Assembly (NCBI GenBank): GCA_910578175.1
Contig: CAJTPF010000026.1
Coordinates: forward strand, 1-34,043
DNA length: 34,043 nt
Direction of reading: 5' to 3'
From: an uncultured Lachnospiraceae bacterium
GTDB lineage: Bacteria; Bacillota; Clostridia; Lachnospirales; Lachnospiraceae
A model generated the notes under the pieces. That model saw nothing but the letters and a program-made list of their open reading frames with translations, had not been told where the DNA came from and ran no database searches. The stretch's first letter is position 1. Every line of letters begins with the position of its first letter. Positions 1-7,346 of the stretch are shown here, in pieces. A program made the position numbers and the translations under genes.

Positions 1-150
1 CAGATAATCAATGATATTGCTGAATATATCATGCCTTACTTCTCCGGAATTCCTGTCCAAAAGCATCAGCCTGGAAGATGTTCTGTCCTCCAGCGGGTCC
101 TGGGCGATCAGCTCTTTTGGTAAATCATAACTAAACTCAGATAGTTTCAT
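1..150 (-). CDS. queA: QueA, tRNA queuosine ribosyltransferase-isomerase (partial, N-terminal 50 residues)
   Basis: The reverse strand from 150 reads MKLSEFSYDLPKELIAQDPL and continues in frame to the window edge. This is the characteristic start of S-adenosylmethionine:tRNA ribosyltransferase-isomerase (F-x-Y-x-LP-x-ELIAQ-P, then D-R-x-x-SRLM-x-L-D). The enzyme transfers and isomerises the ribosyl part of SAM onto 7-aminomethyl-7-deazaguanine in tRNA to make epoxyqueuosine. The remaining ~290 residues lie outside the window. An AGAGG ribosome binding site sits about 10 nt upstream of the ATG inside a leader element that is also found before eno. Confidence 0.93.
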   Translation of the reverse strand, partial: MKLSEFSYDLPKELIAQDPLEDRTSSRLMLLDRNSGEVRHDIFSNIIDYL

Positions 151-154
151 CTTT

Positions 155-204
155 CTTATACCTCTGCATGTCGCAGTTTTGACTGCGATACTGCCTTTGC
201 TAAA
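155..204 (-). repeat. Leader element shared with eno (copy A), in the queA 5' UTR
   Basis: Positions 155-204 align with 31006-31052 at roughly 80% identity with three small indels. Conserved blocks are CTTATACCT, GCAT, CGCAG, ACTGCGA, ACTGCC and TTGC (plus-strand reading). In this copy TCGCAGT (171-177) and ACTGCGA (182-188) form a perfect 7-bp stem with a 4-nt loop. In both copies the element lies directly between the gene's start region and its leader, and supplies the ribosome binding site. Function unknown. Confidence 0.6.
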
Positions 205-218
205 ATACTTTTGGACTT

Positions 219-247
219 AGTATAACATTAAATTTTTTTTCTGTCCA
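219..247 (-). promoter_or_regulatory. Predicted queA promoter
   Basis: On the minus strand TGGACA (242-247), a 17-nt A-rich spacer, and TATACT (219-224) form a vegetative-type promoter. Transcription would start near 212, so the shared leader element would be the first thing transcribed. The spacer plus -10 is identical over 22 nt to the clpB promoter. Confidence 0.65.
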
Positions 248-275
248 TAGAAAACTCCGTTCAGTAAAAATTTCC

Positions 276-1583
276 CTATGGTGTATGATCCATATACTTT
301 ACAACATATTCTTCCAAATTTTTAATCTCTTCATCATGCATCTTCTGAGAGATATCTTGTCCGACATAAGTAATATGCCATGGTTCAAAAATATATCCGG
401 TAGCATCCATGTTAGCTTCCGTATACCTGACTATAAATCCATATTTATAGGCATTTTTATATACCCATTCGGCCTCGTCGCTCCCCTCAAATACATCCAG
501 ATTATTATATACCTGACTGATATCCAGGGCCCGTCCCGTATGATGTTCACTGTAACCGGGTCTTGCGCTGTAAGTATCTACTTTTTCCTCCGGGTCAGTT
601 CTCAGATAAAAATTATATAAATTTTCCTGATAGGAAACGGAACGGTAAGAAGATACCACATAAATGGTCATTCCTTCTTTTTTCATATCCTTCAGCATTT
701 TGCTGTACGCTTTGGCAGTTTCCGGTGTAGCCACATAATCGCCTTCGATCTTAACCAGGTTTTTCGGTTCAAAATCATCTGATACACGGTTAAATTTATT
801 GATCAGAAACGGATCGTTGGTGTTTTTATCAGCAATGGTTGTAAAATCTTCATCATAAAATTCCTGGTCCAGATTGGCTTCCACTCTCCACACGATATCC
901 TCTAATTTCATGCCCGGATTCTTTGCAGCGTATTCATCATACCTGTCATAATGCTCCCTGTGTGCATAATATATTTCTTCATAAGAGCTGGCCGGTTCCC
1001 GGCTGGCCTCTCCCTTTACTTTAATCTGTTTGTCTTTACCCAGGATGTTTCCGGCAGCAGCACCGGCTCCGATCATTATGATTATGGCAAATATGGTCAG
1101 TTCTGCTTCAAATGTTACGGTCAGCGGCTTCTTTTTTTTCTTTTCCACCAAAAAACCGTTTCTGATTCCGGGTATAAATTCCCTGAAAATCGCATATAAA
1201 ATAAAACCGATCAAAACACCGAACAAAGCAAAAATAATATTGGCATAATTGGTATATCCGCAGATATACAACTGCAGGAGACATAAAAACAGATTTGCCG
1301 CAGCTGCCGTAATAAGATTGATCAAAAGAAACCGAAATCTCCGAAACAGCATGGGCATAAAAAATCCCAACGGCAGAAAAAAATATACCAGATTTAATTC
1401 TTCCATTCCATACGAAAACACAGTACTTTTCAGAAAAATAAACAATCCCAGAAGATAGACCGAAAATATGATAACCAGAAACTCATGGGCACTGCTCTGT
1501 CTGACCTCGTATTCGCAGCGCTTCAGATAAAATACCAGACGAAGCGCTGCTATAAGCAACAATCCTATAATATAATAAATCAT
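276..1583 (-). CDS. Membrane D,D-carboxypeptidase: VanZ-like N-terminal domain fused to a VanY/M15B peptidase
   Basis: This is a 435-residue protein. Residues 1-140 form about four hydrophobic segments. The stretch NLVYFFLPLGFFMPML (64-79), the LLQLY (102-106) and the FGVLIGFILYAIF (121-133) resemble the VanZ pattern, although the usual acidic residue before the LQ is missing. A lysine run and a fifth membrane segment (about 160-182) follow, then an extracellular peptidase. The peptidase has SSYRS (311-315), the zinc motif SEHHTGRALD (H347, D354) and EPWH (E400, H403), which are the full M15B ligand and catalytic set. It should trim terminal D-Ala from peptidoglycan precursors outside the membrane. 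The start has AGGAG at 9 nt, and its ATG overlaps the stop of the upstream phosphoesterase gene (TAATG), so the two are translationally coupled. The VanZ assignment is by eye; the peptidase is firm. Confidence 0.87.
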   Translation of the reverse strand: MIYYIIGLLLIAALRLVFYLKRCEYEVRQSSAHEFLVIIFSVYLLGLFIFLKSTVFSYGMEELNLVYFFLPLGFFMPMLFRRFRFLLINLITAAAANLFLCLLQLYICGYTNYANIIFALFGVLIGFILYAIFREFIPGIRNGFLVEKKKKKPLTVTFEAELTIFAIIIMIGAGAAAGNILGKDKQIKVKGEASREPASSYEEIYYAHREHYDRYDEYAAKNPGMKLEDIVWRVEANLDQEFYDEDFTTIADKNTNDPFLINKFNRVSDDFEPKNLVKIEGDYVATPETAKAYSKMLKDMKKEGMTIYVVSSYRSVSYQENLYNFYLRTDPEEKVDTYSARPGYSEHHTGRALDISQVYNNLDVFEGSDEAEWVYKNAYKYGFIVRYTEANMDATGYIFEPWHITYVGQDISQKMHDEEIKNLEEYVVKYMDHTP

Positions 1584-2695
1584 TATGCTTTTCTCCTATG
1601 CTTCTTTCCCATTACGGAAAAACTTCCGTCAGGATATATTCTAAGTTCGGTTCCTCCCTTATGTTCCGCAAAATTCTTGGCATAAAGCAGACAATCGATT
1701 CCCTGGCCGTATGTCAGCCGGATTCCTTTATATTCCACCGAAAAATCATTCAGATGGTCGTGTCCGCAAAATACTCCTTTTGTACTTCCCAGTTCCAATA
1801 TCTTATCAAATAATTTACTTCCGTGTCTGGAACAACTGACGTCTTCATTCCGGCTGCCATAATAATAAACCGTATCTTTTCCGGCTTCTGTGACGCTATT
1901 CCATGCCTGTTCATATTCCTGCAGCGGAATATGGATAAAAACAAAGGAAGGCACGTTTGTTCCCTCTTCCTGCCGGAACCGGTTTACCTCGCCGGCATAC
2001 CATTCCACCTGATCATCATGAATATAGTCATAACCACCCCGTTTTTCCGCTTTTAGATATTCGTTGGAATCGATCATATATAAAACGGAATTCAGAGAAC
2101 CATCCGGATTCCTTAATTTTACCGGATAATTGGAATATCCGGTAATGGTTTCCGCCGCTTTATACCGAACCATCAGGCAATGTTCCTGTTTACATAAATA
2201 TTCACATAGTTCCCGTTTTCCATGCGTAGACTTTGGCTCCACATCATGGTTACCAAAAGTCACCGCATACGGAATTCCTATATTTTCCAGCAGAGTTGTA
2301 ATGATTTTTATACTGTTCAGATTATTTCTGGACCAGGTGATATGTGCCCGGGAGCAGACAAGATCACCGGTCAGGACGATACAGTCCGGTCTGGTGGTTT
2401 CGATCATCTGTTTCATAATCTTCAAGGCCTGCTTATCCTCATGTCTGGATAAATATCCGCCGCCTATATGCATATCTGTCAGCTGCAGGATCTTAAACGG
2501 TCTGGAATCTAATTTTCTTAGCGCATAAACACCGTCTTCTTCCAGTTTTATTTCAATACTTCTCTTAATCTTCCCGGCGTTTTTTGCATATTCATAACTG
2601 AACATACTACCTTTCAGAACCGTTTTTCCTATAAAATAAACGGCCGCCCCCAATAGCGATGCTCCAAAAGTCCCCATTACGGTCTTTTTATTCAT
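1583..2695 (-). CDS. Membrane-anchored calcineurin-like metallophosphoesterase
   Basis: This 370-residue protein has a hydrophobic N-terminus (about 7-28) likely to be a membrane anchor or uncleaved signal. The metallophosphoesterase motifs follow in order: D74-x-H76 in LQLTDMH, GD (110-111), GNHD (148-151), H255 in FIHIP, and GHDH (311-314). The layout, including the insert between GNHD and FIHIP, resembles the Dcr2/purple-acid-phosphatase-like branch. The substrate cannot be read from sequence. GGAGG lies 7 nt before the ATG. Its stop overlaps the start of the VanZ/VanY-type gene, suggesting a shared cell-envelope role (inference). Confidence 0.9.
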   Translation of the reverse strand: MNKKTVMGTFGASLLGAAVYFIGKTVLKGSMFSYEYAKNAGKIKRSIEIKLEEDGVYALRKLDSRPFKILQLTDMHIGGGYLSRHEDKQALKIMKQMIETTRPDCIVLTGDLVCSRAHITWSRNNLNSIKIITTLLENIGIPYAVTFGNHDVEPKSTHGKRELCEYLCKQEHCLMVRYKAAETITGYSNYPVKLRNPDGSLNSVLYMIDSNEYLKAEKRGGYDYIHDDQVEWYAGEVNRFRQEEGTNVPSFVFIHIPLQEYEQAWNSVTEAGKDTVYYYGSRNEDVSCSRHGSKLFDKILELGSTKGVFCGHDHLNDFSVEYKGIRLTYGQGIDCLLYAKNFAEHKGGTELRIYPDGSFSVMGKKHRRKA

Positions 2696-2770
2696 ATGTC
2701 AACCTCCAATTTGCTATCTTGTCACAAAGATATTTTATCTTTCACTATAAGCAACCATCCGACCTACTCC

Positions 2771-2799
2771 ATAATAATCATTTCTTTTAATTATTTCAA
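2771..2799 (-). promoter_or_regulatory. Predicted promoter for the phosphoesterase/carboxypeptidase pair
   Basis: Minus strand TTGAAA (2794-2799), 17-nt spacer, TATTAT (2771-2776). It lies between the flavin-reductase gene and the phosphoesterase start and would give a leader of about 70 nt. Confidence 0.55.
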
Positions 2800-2834
2800 C
2801 CAGTCCGCCGCAAAATTTTTGTAAAATTACACCA

Positions 2835-3341
2835 TTATTCTTTTACCAATACTTTTTCAACTTCACAAATATACATCGTATGATAATCCTTTGCCGGATA
2901 CCATTTTTCATCTATGGAAGCATCCAGCATACATCCCGGATTCAATTCCTGTGCATATAATTTTTTCACTTTCATTACAACCGACGCCTCACGAAAGTAT
3001 GGCGTTTCCTCCTCAAAATCCACCGTCAGTCCGGCGTTAGAAATCTTATCTTCATCCCGGCCGGATACCGTACCCAGATAGGATAATGTCTTTTTATATT
3101 CCTCTCCGTAAAAAGACAGGGATAACGTTTCCTCTCTGTCTATGAATTCTTTTGTATATCTGGTGGGACGGATTACGATAAACGCAACATTTTTTCCCCA
3201 CATAACGCCCAGACCGCCCCAGGAAGCAGTCATTGTATTTACTTTATCTTTATTACCTGCAGTTACAAGCATCCATTTCTTTCCGATCATATCAAATGTA
3301 TTTTCTTTCAACTCTTCTGCTGAGATCTCCCGAATACTCAT
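2835..3341 (-). CDS. Flavin reductase-like domain protein (FMN-binding split barrel)
   Basis: This protein of about 168 residues starts MSIREISAEEL and resembles the flavin reductase-like/DIM6 family. The segment with MLVTAGNKDKVNTMTASWG, then WGKNVAFIVIRPTRYT, then E-x-LSLSFY is the usual FMN-binding core; these bind FMN and often reduce it with NAD(P)H. I chose the ATG at 3341. The longer ATG at 3356 has no ribosome binding site, whereas GGAGG overlapping that upstream codon is spaced 8 nt from the 3341 start. It has its own predicted promoter and a structured leader. Precise substrate unknown. Confidence 0.85.
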   Translation of the reverse strand: MSIREISAEELKENTFDMIGKKWMLVTAGNKDKVNTMTASWGGLGVMWGKNVAFIVIRPTRYTKEFIDREETLSLSFYGEEYKKTLSYLGTVSGRDEDKISNAGLTVDFEEETPYFREASVVMKVKKLYAQELNPGCMLDASIDEKWYPAKDYHTMYICEVEKVLVKE

Positions 3342-3371
3342 ATCACATTCCTCCATTTTCTATTCTTTTTG

Positions 3372-3456
3372 CCGGATAATGCCACTGGCCGTTTATCCGT
3401 CCGGAACAACAAGCAAGCATCATGATACCCGGCTGTGATAATCATCATGCTTACTT
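3372..3456 (-). promoter_or_regulatory. Two-hairpin structured leader of the flavin-reductase mRNA
   Basis: A 16-bp imperfect inverted repeat (3411-3426 against 3441-3456, one mismatch and one wobble, 14-nt loop) is followed by a second hairpin with a 7-bp core (CGGATAA/TTATCCG) within 3372-3403. Both lie between the predicted promoter at 3470-3498 and the start codon at 3341. The first could instead be the pheT terminator, but it lacks a clean T-run on the minus strand. I do not recognise a known riboswitch. Confidence 0.45.
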
Positions 3457-3469
3457 ATTTTCTTATGCT

Positions 3470-3498
3470 ATTTTATGCTGTTCGTTCCGCAATTACAA
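3470..3498 (-). promoter_or_regulatory. Predicted promoter for the flavin-reductase gene
   Basis: Minus strand TTGTAA (3493-3498), 17-nt spacer, TAAAAT (3470-3475), just beyond the pheT stop. It implies a leader of roughly 120 nt. Confidence 0.5.
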
Positions 3499-3517
3499 CT
3501 GTTTTCTGTCTGTTTTT

Positions 3518-5935
3518 CTATGCCCGCAGTTCGATATCCATGGTTTCCAGCGCTCCCAGTATTTTATCCATTGCTTCCGTAACTTCTTTTTCCTCTAAGG
3601 TATGGTCCTTTGCCCGGAATACTATGGAATATGCTACAGACTTAAATCCCGTCCGGATCTGGGCGCCTTCATAGATGTCAAAAAGCTGATAGCTTTCCAG
3701 CAGGCTGCCACCTTTTTTACGGATGATTTCCTCTATATCTCCCACCTGCAGGGATTTCGGCATGATCATGCTGATATCCCGGGATACCGCAGGATATTTT
3801 GCAATTCCTTCATACTTCCTGTCAAAAGTGGTTTTATCATAAATTGCCGGCATATCCAGGACTGCAATATATGCCCGGTCGCCGATATTATAATTATCCA
3901 GTACCTGCGGATGAACCTCTCCCAGATATCCGATGACTTCTCCGGCATACAGGATATTGGCCTGACGACCCGGATGGAGAAATGGCTTTCCGGCTTCTTT
4001 CTCATAACGTACAATTTTTTTCATACCGACTTTTTCCAGAAATTCTTCCACAACACCCTTCATGGTATAGAAATCTCCGTCTCCGTACATACCAAGGGTA
4101 AACTGCATCCTCTCGTCCGGAAGTTCCGTCACCGGTACAGCCTTCGGCAGATAGACATTTCCCAGTTCATATAATCTTACATTTTTATTTCTTCTGTTAT
4201 AATTGGTCGCCAGAGATGTGAGCATACCGTTTAACGTTGTGGTCCGCATAATGCTGAAATCTTCACCCAGCGGATTTAATATATCTACGGTCTGCCGAAG
4301 GCTGCTGTCCTCTGGCAGTAATATTTTATCAAACACCTTCGGACTTTCAAAGGAATACGTCATACCCTGGCTGAAACCGCAGAATTCCGCAATATCCTTT
4401 GCAATTCCTTCGATCCGGAGCTTATAGGATAATTTTCCGGCAGTTGCTTCTCCCTGCGGCAGGGAAGTCGGAATATTATCATATCCGTAAAATCTGGCAA
4501 CCTCTTCCGCAAGGTCGGCCATACATTCCAAATCCTGACGAAACGTTGGTATTACCACCTCATTGGAACTTTCCTCATAGTCCAGTCCGATGGTTTTAAA
4601 ATATTCCAGCATCTGAACCCTCTCAATGCCGGTTCCCAACAGACGGTTCATCTTATCCGGCTCAAATGGTATCCGCTTCGGCTGACGCAGGTCATCATAA
4701 ATATCCACGACACCGCCCACCACTTCTCCGGCTCCCAGCATTTCAATCAGCTGGCAGGCACGGTTAATGGCTTCCAAAGCATTATTCGGATCCAGTCCCT
4801 TTTCAAATTTTCCGGAAGCATCGGTCCGGAGTCCCAGTCTTTTAGCGGATAAACGGATATTGGTACCGTCAAAGCAGGCGGCCTCAAATACCATATCCTT
4901 TACATCATCGGTGATCTTGGAGTTTTCTCCTCCCATGATCCCGGCAATACCCACCGCTTTTTCCGCATCATTGATCATCAGAATATTCCGGTCTAATGCC
5001 CGCTCCTGTCCGTCCAAAGTAACAAAAGTATCACCTTCCGAGGCACGTTTTACCACAATCTTCCGCCCGGCCAGCGTTGCCAGATCAAAGGCGTGCATTG
5101 GCTGACCGTACTCTTCCATAACATAATTCGTAATATCTACCAGATTGTTAATCGGACGAATGCCGCAGGCTGCCAGTCTTCTCTGCATCCATTCCGGCGA
5201 CGGTTGGATCTTTACATTTTTAACGACTCTGGCACAATAACGTTTACATAAATCTTTATCTTCTACCTGAACGGAAATATAGTCATTGACATCTTCCCCA
5301 TTCGCCTTTACCTCTACTACCGGCGGTATAAACGGTTTCCGGAAGGTAGCGGCCGCTTCCCTGGCAATTCCCAGTACGCTGAAACAGTCCACACGGTTGG
5401 AGGTAATCTCATATTCAAACACTGTATCATGCAGTCCCAGCAACTCCACGGCATCGCTGCCCACCAGTGCATCTTCTTTTAAAATATAAATACCGTCCTC
5501 CGGTGCATCCGGATACATTTCCCTGTCAGAACCCAGTTCTTCAATGGAACACATCATTCCGGCTGACGGGACGCCTCTTAATTTTCCTTTTTTGATCTTA
5601 ATACCGCCCGGCGTCCTGCTGCCGTCATGTCCGCCGGCCACTCTGCCGCCGTCCAGTACTACAGGTATCTTCTGTCCTTCTTCCACATTGGAAGCTCCTG
5701 TGACGATCTGAACGGTTTCCGTACCCACATTGACCTGGCAGACCACCAGTTTATCCGCATCCGGATGTTTTTCTATCCGCTCAATCTGCCCCACTACAAT
5801 TTTATCCAAATCCGCATCCAGCTCTTTGTAACCTTCTACCTTCGTTCCTGACAAAGTCATTGCATCTGTATATTCCTGTGAGGAACAGTCCAGTTCCGGA
5901 ACATATGCTTTAATCCATGACAATGGTGTATTCAT
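3518..5935 (-). CDS. pheT: Phenylalanyl-tRNA synthetase beta subunit
   Basis: At 805 residues this is the normal length for bacterial PheT, the non-catalytic half of the (alpha-beta)2 enzyme that charges tRNA-Phe. The N-terminal EMAP/tRNA-binding-like domain is visible (HPDADKLVVC near residue 57, and GGIKIKKGKLRGVPSAGMMC near 110-130). B3/B4 editing-type sequence (about 200-390), the B5 and core region, and a C-terminal FDX-ACB anticodon-binding domain (SRDISMIMP onward, about 715-805) follow. It starts 21 nt after pheS and is read from the same T-box-controlled transcript. Confidence 0.98.
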   Translation of the reverse strand: MNTPLSWIKAYVPELDCSSQEYTDAMTLSGTKVEGYKELDADLDKIVVGQIERIEKHPDADKLVVCQVNVGTETVQIVTGASNVEEGQKIPVVLDGGRVAGGHDGSRTPGGIKIKKGKLRGVPSAGMMCSIEELGSDREMYPDAPEDGIYILKEDALVGSDAVELLGLHDTVFEYEITSNRVDCFSVLGIAREAAATFRKPFIPPVVEVKANGEDVNDYISVQVEDKDLCKRYCARVVKNVKIQPSPEWMQRRLAACGIRPINNLVDITNYVMEEYGQPMHAFDLATLAGRKIVVKRASEGDTFVTLDGQERALDRNILMINDAEKAVGIAGIMGGENSKITDDVKDMVFEAACFDGTNIRLSAKRLGLRTDASGKFEKGLDPNNALEAINRACQLIEMLGAGEVVGGVVDIYDDLRQPKRIPFEPDKMNRLLGTGIERVQMLEYFKTIGLDYEESSNEVVIPTFRQDLECMADLAEEVARFYGYDNIPTSLPQGEATAGKLSYKLRIEGIAKDIAEFCGFSQGMTYSFESPKVFDKILLPEDSSLRQTVDILNPLGEDFSIMRTTTLNGMLTSLATNYNRRNKNVRLYELGNVYLPKAVPVTELPDERMQFTLGMYGDGDFYTMKGVVEEFLEKVGMKKIVRYEKEAGKPFLHPGRQANILYAGEVIGYLGEVHPQVLDNYNIGDRAYIAVLDMPAIYDKTTFDRKYEGIAKYPAVSRDISMIMPKSLQVGDIEEIIRKKGGSLLESYQLFDIYEGAQIRTGFKSVAYSIVFRAKDHTLEEKEVTEAMDKILGALETMDIELRA

Positions 5936-5956
5936 ATCTATCGATTCCTTTCTGTT

Positions 5957-6976
5957 TTAAAACTGTTTTAAAAATCTTGTATCATTTTCATATAATAATC
6001 TCATATCATCAATTTCATATTTTAACAATGCAATCCGCTCCAGCCCCATGCCGAATGCAAAACCGGAATATTCCTCCGGATCAATGCCGCTCATTTTCAA
6101 CACGTTCGGATGTACCATTCCGCAGCCAAGAATTTCAATCCATCCGGAACCTTTACACATTCTGCATCCTGTTCCGCCGCATTTAAAACAGGATACATCC
6201 ACTTCCGCACTTGGTTCCGTAAACGGAAAATGATGGGGACGGAATTTGACCTTTGTATTTTCACCGAACAATTCCTGTGCAAACCGGGCCAGCGTGCCCT
6301 TTAAATCTGCAAATGTTATGTTTTTGTCAATCACAAGTCCTTCAATCTGATGGAAGGATGGTGAATGGGTGGCATCCACTTCATCCGCACGGAATACCCG
6401 TCCCGGCGCGATCATCCGGATCGGCAGTTTTCCCTTTTCCATCTCTCTGACCTGAACCGGTGATGTCTGGGAGCGGAGCAGCATTTTATCATTAATATAA
6501 AAGGTATCCTGTTCATCTTTTGCCGGATGATCGGCCGGAATATTTAAAGCCTCAAAATTATAATAATCATACTCTACTTCCGGTCCCTCTACGACTTCAT
6601 AACCCATGCCAACAAAAATGCGCTGCACTTCTTCCAATGCAATGGAATTTGGATGCCGGTGTCCCACATTATTCTTCTTTGCCGGAAGCGTAACGTCGAT
6701 GACTTCTTCCCGAAGCTGTTTTTCTCTTGCTGCGGCTGCCAGTTTTGACTTCATTTCTTCCAGCTTCTCTTCTATTATGTTTCTGGTATCATTGACAAGT
6801 TGTCCCACCTTCGGGCGTTCTTCTGCCGCCACATCTTTCATTCCCTTTAATACTTCCGTTAACTCTCCCTTTTTGCCCAGATAAGCCACTCTGATATCAT
6901 TCAGCTTATCCAGCGCACTGGTCTCCGCAATCTTAGCCAGTGCCTCCTGCCTGATTTTTTCCAATTTTTCTTTCAT
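5957..6976 (-). CDS. pheS: Phenylalanyl-tRNA synthetase alpha subunit
   Basis: This catalytic alpha subunit is 339 residues from MKEKLEKIRQEAL. It shows an N-terminal coiled coil, then class II motifs: HPNSIALEEVQRIF, the motif 2 region with RMIAPGRVFRAD-x-x-D-x-THSPSFHQIEG, and motif 3 in SGFAFGMGLERIALL. An upstream in-frame ATG at 7000 exists, but GGAGG lies 10 nt before the 6976 ATG and 339 residues is the family length, so 6976 is preferred. Expression should be controlled by the T-box immediately upstream. Confidence 0.98.
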   Translation of the reverse strand: MKEKLEKIRQEALAKIAETSALDKLNDIRVAYLGKKGELTEVLKGMKDVAAEERPKVGQLVNDTRNIIEEKLEEMKSKLAAAAREKQLREEVIDVTLPAKKNNVGHRHPNSIALEEVQRIFVGMGYEVVEGPEVEYDYYNFEALNIPADHPAKDEQDTFYINDKMLLRSQTSPVQVREMEKGKLPIRMIAPGRVFRADEVDATHSPSFHQIEGLVIDKNITFADLKGTLARFAQELFGENTKVKFRPHHFPFTEPSAEVDVSCFKCGGTGCRMCKGSGWIEILGCGMVHPNVLKMSGIDPEEYSGFAFGMGLERIALLKYEIDDMRLLYENDTRFLKQF

Positions 6977-7011
6977 AGATAATAAACCTCCATTTTTCAT
7001 GATGCTGCAAA

Positions 7012-7047
7012 CAAAAAATCCCAGTCAGGAAAAATCCTGAACTGGGA
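7012..7047 (-). terminator. T-box regulated intrinsic terminator of pheST
   Basis: A 12-bp stem with one bulge (7019-7030 against 7035-7047) with a 4-nt A loop is followed on the minus strand by six Ts. It lies between the conserved T-box sequence and pheS, as expected for transcriptional attenuation. Confidence 0.92.
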
Positions 7048-7307
7048 CGAAATATTCCGCGGTACCACCCACATTCCAAACGATCAGTCGGATCAACGGA
7101 TAACCATTGTCACAACGATGCCGGCTCTCAATCTGCTTAACGCGCACATACGTCATCTTCTAATCGTAATTGTTCTTTCAAAGATGAAGCTCCGGTGTGA
7201 AATTCAGCTTCCAATATCCACAAGCGCTCTCAGTCAGCGACGCTTATTTCCTGTATGACATTTGTTTATCGGCTTACTATGCACCTTCATTGCTTTATTA
7301 TAAAACT
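7012..7307 (-). promoter_or_regulatory. T-box riboswitch of pheST
   Basis: The minus strand carries the hallmark antiterminator sequence GTGGGTGGTACCGCGG (within 7055-7075), whose GGTG pairs with the uncharged tRNA end. The terminator hairpin and pheS follow it. The upstream region (about 7150-7300) contains the stem I material. A likely phenylalanine specifier TTC followed by A reads at 7186-7188 (minus strand), but I did not fold stem I fully, so the specifier position is tentative. Uncharged tRNA-Phe should stabilise the antiterminator and switch on pheS-pheT. Confidence 0.93.
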
Positions 7308-7313
7308 AAGGCG

Positions 7314-7342
7314 ATTCTAGCATAATGGGAAATCATTGTCAA
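7314..7342 (-). promoter_or_regulatory. Predicted pheST promoter
   Basis: Minus strand TTGACA (7337-7342), 17-nt spacer, TAGAAT (7314-7319): a near-consensus vegetative promoter directly before the T-box. Confidence 0.85.
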
Positions 7343-7346
7343 GTTA

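Noticed and set aside
276..1583. Glycopeptide-resistance cluster
   Set aside because: Only a VanY-like peptidase with VanZ-like helices is present; there are no ligase, dehydrogenase, VanX or two-component genes around it.
3602..4174. 190-residue plus-strand ORF
   Set aside because: Antisense to pheT, no ribosome binding site and no family-like composition; a shadow frame of a firmly identified gene.
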